Positions 33,606-46,686 of a stretch of DNA of 64,000 bases are shown here, in pieces; the stretch's first letter is position 1, and every line of letters starts with the position of its first letter. Source of the stretch: Acanthosepion pharaonis (lineage: Eukaryota > Mollusca > Cephalopoda > Sepiida > Sepiidae); contig CAHIKZ030000060.1 in the NCBI GenBank assembly GCA_903632075.3, positions 1,372,501 to 1,436,500 on the forward strand, written 5' to 3'. The notes beneath the pieces are model-generated. The model saw nothing but the letters and a program-made list of their open reading frames with translations. It made no database searches and was not told where the DNA came from. A program made the translations under genes and the position numbers.

Positions 33606-34129
33606 CATTTTATTTTAGCTAATAATTCAGCCTATATGATGGGTGCTATGAAAGTTTTGCATCCTGACTGAGAAGCCATACTAATATCATTCTGACATTT
33701 GGTCATTTGACCCAATTTTGGGAAGTTGACCGATCCGAGAACTTTGCATCACTCTCATAATTATGTATCCAACCATAGGATTTATTCATTTACCCTTAGT
33801 TAAACATACCTGAAACCATTAATGGAATTTCCCATGTCTCGCAAGATTTTTCATACATCATGTGAAATCACTTCACTTGGAAATGATATGTTTTATATAC
33901 AGGGTTTTACAAGTATTTGTTATTAACAATGTAGTTTATGTTATGACCAGAATAAACCCCAAATGTGCTTCCCTATGCCCCACCCACTTCAATTATTAAG
34001 GAATGGGTTTGACGCCTCAACGATACACAGTGTGACAGATAAATTGACCAGGTACTTTTAATAAAATAGAGTGGAAAAATTACTGAAAGGTAAAAGGAGA
34101 AATAAAGAAATACATAGGATCAGAATGAT
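33606..34129. other. unannotated region
   Basis: No gene recognised. GGGTGCTATGAAAGTTTTGC at 33641-33660 resembles a mariner end but has no partner. Confidence 0.4.
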
Positions 34130-35400
34130 AAGTTATACTCCCTCAGGACATTGCCAATCATGGCTCTCCCCAATTTCCTGTCATCTGGTGATCTTAGTAA
34201 ATTCTGTCTTTTTGCTATCTCTTCTAGTCGCTGTTCTACCATCCATTTATACAAGCTCACTAGGTAGGTTATGCATTGATTTCCTCTGTCCTTCTTGCAT
34301 TCAGCATCTCAGTATCAAATTTGCCAAGCCCTTTTTCCTCATTATAGGCCACAGAAATTTCAACACTCTCTTTTTGATGTTATCTATAAGTGTCCTTTTT
34401 GTTTCCATTTTCTCTAAAAACTTTATCATTGCTTAAATGTTCAGTCCATGGAATTCTCAGCATCCTTCTGGAGAAACAGATTACCTCAAGTTTTTTTCAT
34501 CTTCATCTGCCATATAGGAGGACTGATATTTGTCCACTTTTCTTTTGTTTATCTTGCTTCAGGTTTCTTTTTTCATCTATAGGAGATTATATATTCACTG
34601 ATATAGGAGGACTGATATTAATAAAGTTCAATACTTCTCTTTTGTTTTTCTTTTCTTTGTTTATCTTGATTATCCAGCATTTGCCATATAGGAGGTTTAT
34701 TTTTTCAATACACTTTTCTTTGTTTATCTTGCTTCAGGTTTCTTTTTCATCTGTGAGGAGATTGCTATATTCACTGCCATATAGGAGGACTGATATTACA
34801 TAAGAGTTCAATACTCTTCTCTTTGTTTTTCTTGCTTCAAATCTGTTCTTCATCTATGAGGAGATTATCCAGCATTCTTCAAATCTGTTCTTCATCTTTT
34901 TTTTGTTTATCCAGCAGGTTTTTTCATCTGTGAGGAGCCATATTCACTGCCATATAGGAGGACTGATATACATAAGAGTTCAATATCTCTTTGTTCAAAT
35001 CTGTTCTTCATCTATGAGGAGATTTCCAGCATTTCCATATAGGAGGACTGATATTCAAGTTCTATCTTACATTGTTTCCGTTGCTTCAAGTCTATCTTAC
35101 ATCTGTGAGGAGATTGCCCAGCATTCACTGATAGATAGGAGGACTGATATTATTATAACAGTTCAATACTCCTTTCTTTGTTTCTGTTGCTTCTAGTCTC
35201 TTTTCCATCTGTGATGAGATTGTCCAGCATTCACTGCCATGACTGATATTATGTAACATTTCAGTGCTCTTTTCTTTGTTTCTATTGAATTTTTCCTGTT
35301 TCCTTATACTTTGTTTAGCTTTTGGAAGGCTTATTTTGCTATTGTAGTTCATCTTTGAATAGCAGTGTTGCTCTTTCCGTCCTCTAAAATGAAGCAAAGA
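34130..35400 (-). pseudogene. non-LTR retrotransposon ORF2 relic, minus strand
   Basis: Same LINE family as 23.2 kb. From 35400 down it reads a decayed thumb segment (LPKAKQSIRKQEKFNRNKE), then SECWTISSQMEKRLEATE (about 35245-35190). A run of repeated copies of that same segment follows (34490-35290). Then EFHGL near 34455, MKTKRTL-type text (34400), KKGLANLIL (34330) and the terminal WRAMI-like end (34160). No RT active site is left. Confidence 0.75.
34490..35290 (-). repeat. tandem amplification of a LINE ORF2 segment
   Basis: The plus-strand phrase CATATAGGAGGACTGATAT, with GAGGAGATT and TTCTTCATCT nearby, recurs at least seven times (around 34512, 34600, 34690, 34780, 34952, 35037 and 35137) at 70-170-bp spacing. 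On the minus strand each unit encodes parts of NCYVISVLLYGSECWTISS. Units differ by deletions, often losing whole words. Confidence 0.7.
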
Positions 35401-35559
35401 ATGATGTTAGACAGATATTTTTTAATATTTTGGGAGGAAATAGAGAGGTAGGCAAAAATTGAACTTGCCAAAGAAAGGTAAAAGGACATTTGATATGCAA
35501 TCTACATTCTTTGTTTGGGATTAATGAGATATTCAGCGAGATTCAGTCTGATCAAGACT

Positions 35560-36240
35560 TCTTCATCTCCTAGAGTTTAATTCAAGCTAGTATATTTTCA
35601 TCTCCACCCATCAGATCCAGGTTTTTTTCCAGTCATGATGAGTGGACATTTGCTTGGAACATCTATTATAACTGAAGCTCACACCATATCCATTGCTAAA
35701 AGTGCTAGAAAAATGGACAATTCCTTCTTCTACTCCTGACAAGTACCTGACACCTCCTACCATGCTCTATATTTACAAGAGCCAGATCTGACAAAAGAAA
35801 ATGGACCATTGTTGCTATATTTCAGCTGGAGCTACCCAAACCTAACTTTTCTTGTTTGATAGAGTTCAAAAGCATTTGTGGGTGATGGATTATTTCCCAT
35901 CCTAAAACATCTTTCCGCAGACAGATGTTGCACTGTTTTTATGGCAGATGTGCATGTGAGCTACATTCCTTTGTCCCACCACAGCTAGGATCCACCATGC
36001 AACATCCACTGAGCCGACACATCTCATCTCTTTTTTATTCACCCACGGATATTTTCTCCACTCGTTATAATCTTAACCTCTTCAAGTTTAGAATCACCTT
36101 TCACCTATCCTATTTATCCTCATAATATGCACCTCTTATAACCTACTTTTAGGCTCTTACAATATCCTTTACTAACCCTCTACCATGAGTAGCTCTTGGG
36201 GCTTGAATTTGGTGATTACTAGTATAAATAACATTGCTTT
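35560..36240 (+). pseudogene. Jockey-like LINE, C-terminal RT region and 3' end
   Basis: Shifting frames give KSARKMD, LYKSQI..KMDHCCYISAGA (35770-35840), FDRVQKHLWVMDYF (35858-35900), LHCFYGRCACELHSFVPPQL (35927-35985) and YNLNLFKFRI (36066-36095). A short untranslated tail follows, with AACCCTCTACCATGAG. This is the same order as in the 54.4-56.8 kb element. Many indels. Confidence 0.75.
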
Positions 36241-36599
36241 CGGGGGAATAAAAGTAGCCAGTAGGTGAATAGAAGTAATAAAGAGAGATTTAATGAAGAG
36301 AAAGAAGTGAAGGTGGTGAAGAAGAAAAGGGAGAAGGAATAAAGATAGTCTCAGCAAAGATGAAAGAGAAAAAGAGAGAAGAAAATCTTTAAGAGAAGAG
36401 GAAAGAATAATGATGAACCAGCTATATATATAGGCCACTTATTTGAGTCTACTCATTTCTCACAAGGTGCCCAGTATAGCTAGCCTTGTGTCAGATGAAT
36501 CTAAGCTCAACAAATAATCCTAATAAAACACAATTATCAGTAACCTATCTTTGATTACATCAGAAAAGAGTTGATGTGTAAACCATTCTCTTATATCAA
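36241..36599. other. unannotated, purine-rich at first
   Basis: 36250-36420 is A/G-rich (GAAGAGAAAG-like). No gene seen. Confidence 0.5.
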
Positions 36600-37050
36600 T
36601 CTTATACTCTCAGGACATAGTAACAAAGCTGTTACCCTAATTGTCAACCTTGACAGAGTATAATCTCTAAATCATCCATGCAGCTGTGTGGACTGATTTG
36701 TAAAGTCTGGAGAAAAGAGTGGGTGAGTAAGATTTTAATTGAACCACACTGCCCTATCTAACTTAATTTTACAGGTCATAGAAGCAAAGCTGTTACCCCT
36801 AATGTCATCCTTGACATAGCCTAATCTTTAAATCTCCCATTCAACAGTGTTTTGAAACCAGTGGATGGATCTGTGAAGACTAGAGAAAAAGTTTGTTAAA
36901 AATATAGATAAACTCTCCCATATTTAATCTTCTCAAGCCAGGGCAGCAAATCTGTTACCCTCTATGTCAACCTTGACAGAGTCTAATCTCTAAGTTTCCC
37001 ATATAGTTGTGCCATTGAGACTCTGGATTGATTTCTGGAAACTTTTTTTA
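36600..37050. repeat. about 162-bp tandem repeat, three copies
   Basis: CAAAGCTGTTACCC begins at about 36624 and 36785 and, as CAAATCTGTTACCC, at about 36948. Each is followed by TGTCAACCTTGACAGAGT (itself a short dyad, GTCAA..TTGAC) and TAATCTCTAA. Roughly 85% identical by eye. Confidence 0.75.
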
Positions 37051-38383
37051 CGTTTTTGATAGCAAAAATTTTAATCGACTAAAGCCTAACATTTACACCC
37101 AGAAGTTTCATGGTATAACGATAAATATCACTCACCTGTGAGGCTTCCGATTCGGAGGTTTTGAAGTGTATGGAACCACCTCTTACTTGCTGTTCTTTCC
37201 AAGTTCACCCTGAAATAGGGTGGTAGCACCTGTTAGGGTCCAAGCTATGAGCAAATAGTGAACCCCTAAATTGGGATCAAAGCATAAAAATATAAAAATA
37301 AATTAGAAAAATTTAACTGCAATACATTTTCATAGTAAGAAAAAAAAAAAAAAATTACCAGCAATACATTTCTGGGGAAAAAAATTACCAAAGTTCACAA
37401 GAGAATAAAATGTCAGCATTAAATGACCCATAAGGTGTTGATATGCCATTAAACAAACAAACCAAATTAAACCAGAAGTTTCACAAATCCAAGAATTAAA
37501 CAGGGGCATAATCAACTTAATAACTATTGTCAATTTCTTCATGTTATATCCCAAAGTACCATTTTCAAAAAACCACATTCCTAGAGTCAAACCGAAGCAG
37601 TTATTTTTATAGCATGGCTGAAGCCTTGTCTTGCCCTGATCTCTGCCCAAGCCAGCCACATGGGGCAAGTTATATGCCCATGACATGATTTTCCTTTGAC
37701 GATATATCTTCATCAGATATAGAAAATATATCTAGCATGCAGTCTTCATGCTGGGAAAAGGCAATGACTAACCATTTCACTTTCAAGAGGAATATGTCCT
37801 TGCTATTGACACGGAAGATAATTTCTGCCTGCTTGAATCTAGAATCCTAAATATGGCTTCTCCAGAACCACAAAGAAGAATTCATTGCCAATTATTATAA
37901 GTATCGCACTCTCTTTATGTATCCTTTTTACACTACTTCTTGTTGCATACATGTATTATAGTTTCTCTGCATAGGACACATGTAAATTTGTGTATATAAT
38001 TTTGTGTATGACTTAGCAGTATAAAACTCTCTCTGAGAACAAGCAATTTTGTCATTTCTTTTCATACAGTTATTCCATTCTGTCTGTGAAATAAGATGTT
38101 ATTGTATCATGGATATAATAGCGCCCATAATGGGGGAAATTCAAATTTAAAATATTCCTTTATTCCATAGCTGATTCATTATCTGGTGAGTTACCCAAAC
38201 TCCATTAACTGTATTAGCCTTCAGAATTAATAAATTTGAGAACATATCCATATTTATTCCTTGTTTGTTAATAGAAAAGACCTTGGTTCATATAAAACAA
38301 AATTAATGATTATAGTAATGTTAATATTCACCATTTCCTTTCAAGGAAACATTTCGCATTCATTGACCCAGCAGCCAATGCGG
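37051..38383. other. unannotated region with an unassigned minus-strand frame and an LTR-like promoter
   Basis: A 127-codon minus-strand frame (37713-37330) includes KIMSWAYNLPHVAGLGRDQG and KTRLQPCYKNNCFG; I do not recognise it. It has no clear gene context and ends in a poly-A stretch. TATAAAA at 38020-38026 is followed by about 80 bp and TGGATATAATAGCGCCCA (38110-38127), which could be the edge of a decayed LTR, but no second LTR was found. A degenerate tRNA-like stretch lies at 37105-37160. Confidence 0.35.
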
Positions 38384-38455
38384 TTTTCAGTTGAAATTTA
38401 TAAAATCTATTCTCACATCCAGTAGCTGTTATTACACTTTCGAGTATTATAAGGT
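38384..38455 (+). repeat. left flank repeat of the satellite
   Basis: TTTTCAGTTGAAATTTATAA is identical at 46688-46707 on the far side of the satellite. Similarity continues (TAGTAGCTGYTAATAC-like words) for about 70-85 bp in the same orientation. Confidence 0.7.
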
Positions 38456-38585
38456 TATTTACACTATATTCAAATTATTGTCCTCATCTTTGCTCTTTTT
38501 ATCATGACATTTAAACCGTAGTGTTTGCTGGCATTCCTCAGGTTATTATCGACCTGAGTAACCTACAAGGAATTCTGAACAGGAT
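38455..38585 (-). mobile_element. family B-related fragment
   Basis: On the minus strand: CCTGAGGAATGCCAGCA, then ACTACGGTTTAAATG, then GCAAAGATGAGGACAATAAT. This parallels the CTGAAGA...GAAAC...AAAGATGAGGACAATAGT layout of family B, with substitutions in the core. Confidence 0.5.
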
Positions 38586-38639
38586 TCATTATGTATTCTA
38601 TGTGATAAGTGATAAGAGGCAAAAGCTTTATTATTTAAA

Positions 38640-41600
38640 TTTTTTTGACTTACCTTTCTTTCTTCTTATTTCTGTTGCTTATTTACACCTACTCATAGTA
38701 ATAAGACATAAAAGATTGTCCTTATTATTCATTTATGACTCGTCTTTCTTTCATCTTATTTCTATTGCTTGTTTACACCTAGTAGTAGTAATAAGACGTA
38801 ATAGTCTTGTTAGATGAAGCATTGTCCTTATTATTCATTTTTCACTTTCATCTTATTTCTATTGCTTGTTTACACCTAGTAGTAGTAATAAGACGTAATA
38901 GTCTTAAGTTGTCTGAATTTCTTAGATATTGTCCTTATTATTCATTTTTCACTCGTCTTTCTTTCATCTTATTTCTATTGCTTGTTTACACCTAGTAGTA
39001 GTAATAAGACGTAATAGTCTTAAGTTGTCTGAATTTCTTAGATGAAGCATTGTCCTTATTATTCATTTTTCACTCGTCTTTCTTTCATCTTATTTCTATT
39101 GCTTGTTTACACCTAGTAGTAGTAATAAGACGTAATAGTCTTAAGTTGTCTGAATTTCTTAGATGAAATCATTATTATTCATTTTTAAGTTTTCTTTCAT
39201 CTTATTTCTTTCTTAGTAGTAGTAATAAGACGTAATTGTCTTAAGTTGTTGAATTTATTTAGATGAAGCATTTCCTTATTATTCATTTTTCACTCGTCTT
39301 TCTCTTTCATCTTATTTCTATTGCTTGTTTACACCTAGTAGTAGTAATAAGACGTAATAGTCTTAAGTTGTCTGAATTTCTTAGATGAAGCATTGTCCTT
39401 ATTATTCATTTTTCACTCGTCTTTCTTTCATCTTATTTCTATTGCTTTGTTTACACCTAGTAGTAGTAATAAGACGTAATGAAGTCTTAAGTTGTCTGTC
39501 CTTTTATTAGATGAAGCATTGTCTTTTATTCTTATTTTTCATTCGTCTTTCTTTCATCTTATTATTCATTTTCTATTGTCTTGTTTTCATCTTATTTAGT
39601 AGTAATAAGACGTAAGTAGTCTTAAAGTTGTCTGAATTTGAATTTTAGATGAAGCATTGTCCTTATTATTCACTCGTCTTTTTTTCATCTTATTTCTATT
39701 GCTTGTTTTAGTAGTTTCGTAATATCTTTAAGTTGTCTGAATTTCTTAGATGAAGCATTGTCATTATTATTCATTTTTCACTGTCTTTCTTTCATCTTAT
39801 TTCTATTGCTTGTTTACACCTAGTAGTAGTAATAAGACGTAATAGTCTTAAGTTGTCTGAATTTCTTAGATGAAGCATTGTCCTTATTATTCATTTTGAC
39901 TCGTCTTTCTTTTCATCTTATTTCTATTGCTTGTTTACACCTAGTAGTAGTAATAAGACGTAATAGTCTTAAGTTGTCTGAATTTTTAGATGAAGCATTG
40001 TCATTATTATTCATTTTCACTGTCTTTTTTTTTCATCTTATTTCTATTGTTTGTTTTAGATAATAATAAGACGTAAAATTAAGTTGTCCTTAGATTATTC
40101 ATTATTATTCATTCTCATCTTTCTTTCATCTTATTTCTATTGATTGTTTCTAGTAGTAGTAATAAGACGTAATAGTCTTAAGTTGTCTGAATTTCTTAGA
40201 TGAAGCATTGTCATTATTATTCATTTTTCACTCATCTTTCTTTCATCTTATTCCTATTGCTTGTTTACATAATTTAGTAGTAGTAATAAGACGTAATAGT
40301 CTTAAGTTGTCTGAATTTCTTAGATGAAGCATTGTCATTATTATTATTCATTTTTCATCTTATTTCTATTGTCTTTCTTTCATCTTATTTCTATTGCTTG
40401 TTTCTTTCACTAGTAGTGCTTGTTTAATAAGACGTAATAAGTCTTAAGTTGTCTGAATTTCTTAGATGAAGCATTGTCCTTATTATTCATTTTTCACTCG
40501 TCTTTTTTTTCATCTTATTTCTATTGCTTGTTTTTACACCTAGTAGTAGTAATTTAGTCTTAAGTTGTCTGAATTTCTATTGTCCTTATTATTCATTTTT
40601 CGTCTTTCTTTCATCTTATTTCTATTGCTTGTTTTAATAGTAGTAGTAATAAGACGTTAGTCTTAAGTTGTCTGAATTTCTTAGATGAAGCATTGTCATT
40701 ATTATTCATTTTTCACTCGTCTTTCTTTCATCTTATTTCTATTGTTTGTTTACACCTAGTAGTAATAATAAGACGTAAAAGTCTTAAGTTGTCTGAATTT
40801 CTTAGATGAAGCATTGTCATTATTATTCATTTTTCACTCGTCTTTCTTTCATCTTATTTCTATTGCTTGTTTAACCTAGTTAGTAATAAGACGTAAAAGT
40901 CTTTTAAGTTGTCATTTATTATTCAACTCGTCTTTCTTAGATCTTATTGTCATTATTATTAATTTTCACTCGTCTTTCTTTTCATCTTATTTCTATTGCT
41001 TCTTTTACACCTAGTATTTCTTAGTAATAAGACGTAATAGTCTTAAGTTGTTGAATTTCTTAGATGAAGCATTGTCCTTATTATTCATTTTTCACTCGTC
41101 TTTCTTTTTCATCTTATTTCTATTCTTATTTACACCTAGTAGTAGTAATAAGACGTAATAGTTTAAGTTGTCTGAATTTCTTAGATGAAGCATTGTCCTT
41201 ATTATTCATTTAGTCTTTCTTTATCTTATTTCTATTGCTTGTTTTACACCTAGTAGTAGTAATAAGACGTAATAGTCTTAAGTTGTCTGAATTTCTTAGA
41301 TATTGTCCTTATTATTCATTTATGACTCGTCTTTCTTTTCATCTTATTTCTATTGCTTGTTTACACCTAGTAGTAGTAATAAGACGTAATAGTCTTTAAG
41401 TTTTCTGAATTTCTTAGATGAAGCATTGTCCTTATTATTCATTTATGACTCGTCTTTCTTTCATCTTATTTCTATTGCTTGTTTACACCTAGTAGTAGTA
41501 ATAAGACGTAATAGTCTTAAGTTGTCTGAATTTCTTAGATGAAGCATTGTCCTTATTATTCATTTATGACTCGTCTTTCTTTCATCTTATTTCTATTGCT

Positions 41601-44600
41601 TGTTTACACCTAGTAGTAGTAATAAGACGTAATAGTCTTAAGTTGTCTGAATTTCTTAGATGAAGCATTGTCCTTATTATTCATTTATGACTCGTCTTTC
41701 TTTTTCATCTTATTTCTATTGCTTGTTTACACCTAGTAGTAGTAATAAGACGTAATAGTCTTAAGTTGTCTGAATTTCTTAGATGAAGCATTGTCCTTAT
41801 TATTCATTTATGACTCGTCTTTCTTTCATCTTATTTCTATTGCTTGTTTACACCTAGTAGTAGTAATAAGACGTAATAGTCTTAAGTTGTCTGAATTTCT
41901 TAGATGAAGCATTGTCCTTATTATTCATTCTTTTTTCATCTTATTTCTATTGCTTGTTTACACCTAGTAGTAGTAATAAGACGTAATAGTCTTAAGTTGT
42001 CTTGAAGCATTTCCTTATTATTCATTTTGACTCGTCTTTTCTTTCATCTTATTTTTATTGCTTGTTTACACCTAGTAGTAGTAATAAGACGTAATAGTCT
42101 TAAGTTGTCTGAATTTCTTAGATGAAGCATTGTCCTTATTATTCATTTATTGTCTTTCTTTCATCTTATTTCTATTGTTTTTTCACCTAGTAGTAGTAAT
42201 AAGACGTAATAGTCTTAAGTTTTGAATTTCTTAGATATTTCCTTATTATTCTTGTCTTTCTTTCATCTTATTTCTATTGCTTGTTTACACCTAGTAGTAG
42301 TAATAAGACGTAATAGTCTTAAGTTGTCTGAATTTCTTAGATGAAGCATTGTCCTTATTATTCATTTATGACTCGTCTTTCTTTCATCTTATTTCTATTG
42401 CTTGTTTACACCTTAGTAGTAGTAATAAGACGTAATATCTTAAGTTGTCTGAATTTCTTAGATGAAGCATTGTCCTTATTATTCATTTATGACTCGTCTT
42501 TCTTTCATCTTATTTCTATTGCTTGTTTACACCTAGTAGTAGTAATAAGACGTAATAGTCTTAAGTTGTCTGAATTTCTTAGATGAAGCATTGTCCTTAT
42601 TATTCATTTATGACTCGTCTTTCTTTTCATCTTATTTCTATTGCTTGTTTACAACCTAGTAGTAGTAATAAGACGTAATAGTCTTAAGTTGTTGAATTTC
42701 TTAGATGAAGCATTGTCCTTATTATTCATTTATGACTCGTCTTTCTTTCATCTTATTTCTATTGCTTGTTTACACCTAGTAGTAGTAATAAGACGTAATA
42801 GTCTTAAGTTGTCTGAATTTCTTAGATGAAGCATTGTCCTTATTATTCATTTTTCACTCGTCTTTCTTTCATCTTATTTCTATTGCTTGTTTACACCTAG
42901 TAGTAGTAATAAGACGTAATAGTCTTAAGTTGTCTGAATTTCTTAGATGAAGCATTGTCATTATTATTCATTTTTCACTCGTCTTCTTTTCATCTTATTT
43001 CTATTGCTTGTTTACACCTAGTAGTAGTAATAAGACGTAATAGTCTTAAGTTGTCTGAATTTCTTAGATGAAGCATTGTCATTATTATTCATTTTTCACT
43101 CGTCTTTCTTTCATCTTATTTCTATTCTTGTTTACACCTAGTAGTAGTAATAAGACTAATAGTTTAAGTTGTCTGAATTTCTTAGATGAAGTATTGTCCT
43201 TATTATTCATTTATGACGTCTTTCTTTCATCTTATTTCTATTGCTTGTTTACACCTAGTAGTAGTAATAAGAAGTTGTCTGAATTTCTTAGATAGCATTG
43301 TCCTTATTATTCATTTATGACTCGTCTTTCTTTCATCTTATTTCTATTGCTTGTTTACACCTAGTAGTAGTAATAAGACGTAATAGTCTTAAGTTGTCTG
43401 AATTTCTTAGATGAAGCATTGTCCTTATTATTCATTTATGACTCGTCTTTCTTTCATCTTATTTCTATTGCTTGTTTTTACCTAGTAGTAGTAATAAGAC
43501 GTAATAGTCTTAAGTTGTCTGAATTTCTTAGATGAAGCATTGTCCTTATTATTCATTTATGACTCGTCTTTTCTTTCATCTTATTTCTATTGCTTGTTTA
43601 CACCTAGTAGTAGTAATAAGACGTAATAGTCTTAAGTTGTCTGAATTTCTTAGATGAAGCATTGTCCTTATTATTCATTTTGACTCGTCTTTCTTTCATC
43701 TTATTTCTATTGCTTGTTTACACCTAGTAGTAGTAATAAGATCTTAAGTTGTCTGAATTTCTTAGATATTGTCCTTATTATTCATTTATGACTCGTCTTT
43801 CTTTCATCTTGAATTTTCTTAGTAGTAATGTAAAGTCTTAAGTTGTCTGAATTTCTTAGATCATTGTCCTTATTATTCATTTATGACTCGTCTTTTCTTT
43901 CATCTTATTTCTATTGCTTGTTTACACCTAGTAGTAGTAATAAGACGTAATAGTCTTAAGTTGTCTGAATTTCTTAGATGAAGCATTGTCCTTATTATTC
44001 ATTTATGACTCGTCTTTCTTTCATCTTATTTCTATTGCTTGTTTACACCTAGTAGTAGTAATAAGACGTAATAGTCTTAAGTTGTCTGAATTTCTTAGAT
44101 GAAGCATTGTCCTTATTATTCATTTATGACTCGTCTTTCTTTCATCTTATTTCTATTGCTTGTTTACACCTAGTAGTAGTAATAAGACGTAATAGTCTTA
44201 AGTTGTCTGAATTTCTTAGATGAAGCATTGTCCTTATTATTCATTTATGACTCGTCTTTCTTTCATCTTATTTCTATTGCTTGTTTACACCTAGTAGTAG
44301 TAATAAGACGTAATAGTCTTAAGTTGTCTGAATTTCTTAGATGAAGCATTGTCCTTATTATTCATTTATGACTCGTCTTTCTTTCATCTTAATTGCTTGT
44401 TTACACTTAGTAGTAGTAATAAGACGTAATAGTCTTAAGTTGTCTGAATTTCTTAGATGAAGCATTGTCATTATTATTCATTTTTCACTCGTCTTTCTTT
44501 CATCTTATTTCTATTGCTTGTTTACACCTAGTAGTAGTAATAAGACGTAATAGTCTTAAGTTGTCTGAATTTCTTAGATGAAGCATTGTCATTATTATTC

Positions 44601-46660
44601 ATTTTTCGTCTTTCTTTCATCTTATTTCTATTTAATAAGACGTAATAGTCTTAAGTTGTCTGAATTTCTTAGATGAAGCATTGTCATTATTTTCATCTCG
44701 TATTTCTTTCATCTTATTTCTATTGCTTGTTTACACCTAGTAGTAGTAATAAGACGTAATAGTCTTAAGTTGTCTGAATTTCTTAGATGCATTGTCCTTA
44801 TTATTCATTGTCTTTCTTTCATCTTATTTTATTGCTTGTTTCTAGTTTAATAAGACGTAATAGTCTTAAGTTGTCTGAATTTCTTAGATCATTGTCCTTA
44901 TTATTCATTTTTCACTCGTCTTTCTTTCATCTTATTTCTATTGCTTGTTTTACACCTAGTAGTAGTAATAAGACGTAATAGTCTTAAGTTGTCTGAATTT
45001 CTTAGATGAAGCATTGTCCTTATTATTCATTTATTCGTCTTTCTTTCATCTTATTTCTATTGCTTGTTTACACCTAGTAGTAGTAATAAGACGTAATAGT
45101 CTTAAGTTGTCTGAATTTCTTAGATGAAGCATTGTCATTATTATTCATTTTTCACTCGTCTTTCTTTCATCTTATTTCTATTGATTGTTTACACCTAGTA
45201 GTAGTAATAAGACGTAATAGTCTTAAGTTGTCTGAATTTCTTAGATGAAGCATTGTCATTATTATTCATTTTCACTCGTCTTTTTTCATCTTATTTCTAT
45301 TGCTTGTTTACATTTAGTAGTAGTAATAAGACGTAATAGTCTTAAGTTGTCTGAATTTTCTTAGATGAAGCATTGTCCTTATTATTCATTTTCACTCGTC
45401 TTTCTTTCATCTTATTTCTATTGCTTGTTTACACCTAGTAGTAGTAATAAGACGTAATAGTCTTAAGTTGTCTGAATTTCTTAGATGAAGCATTGTCATT
45501 ATTATTCATTTATGACTCGTCTTTCTTTCATCTTATTTCTATTGCTTGTTTACACCTAGTAGTAGTAATAAGACGTAATAGTCTTAAGTTGTCTGAATTT
45601 CTTAGATGAAGCATTGTCATTATTATTCATTTTTCACTCGTCTTTCTTTCATCTTATTTCTATTGCTTGTTTACACCTAGTAGTAGTAATAAGACGTAAT
45701 AGTCTTAAGTTGTCTGAATTTCTTAGATGAAGCATTGTCCTTATTATTCATTTTTCACTCGTCTTTCTTTCATCTTATTTCTATTGCTTGTTTACACCTA
45801 GTAGTAGTAATAAGACGTAATAGTCTTAAGTTGTCTGAATTTCTTAGATGAAGCATTGTCATTATTATTCATTTATGACTCGTCTTTCTTTCATCTTATT
45901 TCTATTGCTTGTTTACACCTAGTAGTAGTAATAAGACGTAATAGTCTTAAGTTGTCTGAATTTCTTAGATGAAGCATTGTCATTATTATTCATTTTTCAC
46001 TCGTCTTTCTTTCATCTTATTTCTATTGCTTGTTTACACCTAGTAGTAGTAATAAGAAGTAATAGTCTTAAGTTGTCTGAATTTCTTAGATGAAGCATTG
46101 CCATTATTATTCATATTTCACTCGTCTTTCTTTCATCTTATTTCTACTGTTTGTTTACACCTAGTAGTAGTAATAAGACGTAATAGTCTTAAGTTGTCTG
46201 AATTTCTTAGATGAAGCATTGTCATTATTATTCATTTATGACTCGTCTTTCTTTCATCTTATTTCTATTGCTTGTTTACACCTAGTAGTAGTAATAAGAC
46301 GTAATAGTCTTAAGTTGTCTGAATTTCTTAGATGAAGCATTGTCATTATTATTCATTTTTCACTGTCTTTCTTTCATCTTATTTCTATTCTTGTTTACAC
46401 CTAGTAGTAGTAATAAGACGTAATAGTCTTAAGTTGTCTGAATTTCTTAGATGAAGCATTGCCATTATTATTCATATTTGACTCGTCTTTCTTTTATCTT
46501 ATTTCTACTGTTTGTTTACACCTAGTAGTAGTAATAAGACGTAATAGTCTTAAGTTGTCTGAATTTCTTAGATGAAGCATTGTCATTATTATTCATTTAT
46601 GACTCGTCTTTCTTTCATCTTATTTCTATTGCTTGTTTACACCTAGTAGTAGTAATAATA
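38640..46660 (+). repeat. 8-kb satellite array, about 121-bp monomer
   Basis: Roughly 65-67 monomers. A representative unit starts GATGAAGCATTGTCC, then TTATTATTCATTT, CTTTCATCTTATTTCTATTG, TTTACACCTAGTAGTAGTAA, TAAGACGTAATAGTCTTA and GTTGTCTGAATTTCTTA. Exact 121-bp steps are visible at 44101, 44222 and 44343. Two variants differ at TCCTTATTATTCATTTATGA versus TCATTATTATTCATTTTTCA. Each monomer contains a six-pair dyad, TAAGAC-GTAATA-GTCTTA. The left 2.7 kb (38.7-41.3) has many indels and truncated units; the centre and right are much more uniform. Apparent open frames are the satellite translated. No transposase or other gene is inside. Confidence 0.97.
45497..46660 (+). repeat. trimeric higher-order repeat at the right edge of the satellite
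   Basis: Monomers cycle through three types with a period near 362 bp. Type 1 (CATTTATGACTC) is at about 45497, 45860, 46223 and 46585. Type 2 (CATTTTTCACT) is at about 45618, 45981 and 46344. A third type with GCCATTATTATTCATATTT and CTACTGTTTG is at about 46102 and 46464. Confidence 0.65.
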
Positions 46661-46686
46661 AGTTGTAATTGTTTACACCAAGTGTT

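Noticed and set aside
28551..33660. Mariner bounded by TIR-like phrases at 28551 and 33641
   Set aside because: The two phrases are in the same orientation, differ a lot, and no transposase lies between them.
37105..37160. tRNA pseudogene (GTTTCATGGTATAACG...TTCCGATTCGG)
   Set aside because: Resembles a tRNA 5' half, but the B-box is out of register and pairing is poor; too weak to list as a gene.
37330..37713. 127-codon minus-strand gene
   Set aside because: The frame is non-repetitive but I cannot tie it to a family, the end runs into poly-A, and there are no supporting signals; kept only as an unassigned frame.
38020..38127. Complete LTR retrotransposon edge with primer binding site
   Set aside because: A TATA box and a TGG...GCGCCC word are present, but no paired LTR, polypurine tract or coding region could be found.
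38640..46660. CRISPR-like array
   Set aside because: Units are contiguous near-identical monomers with no unique spacers, in a eukaryotic repeat context.
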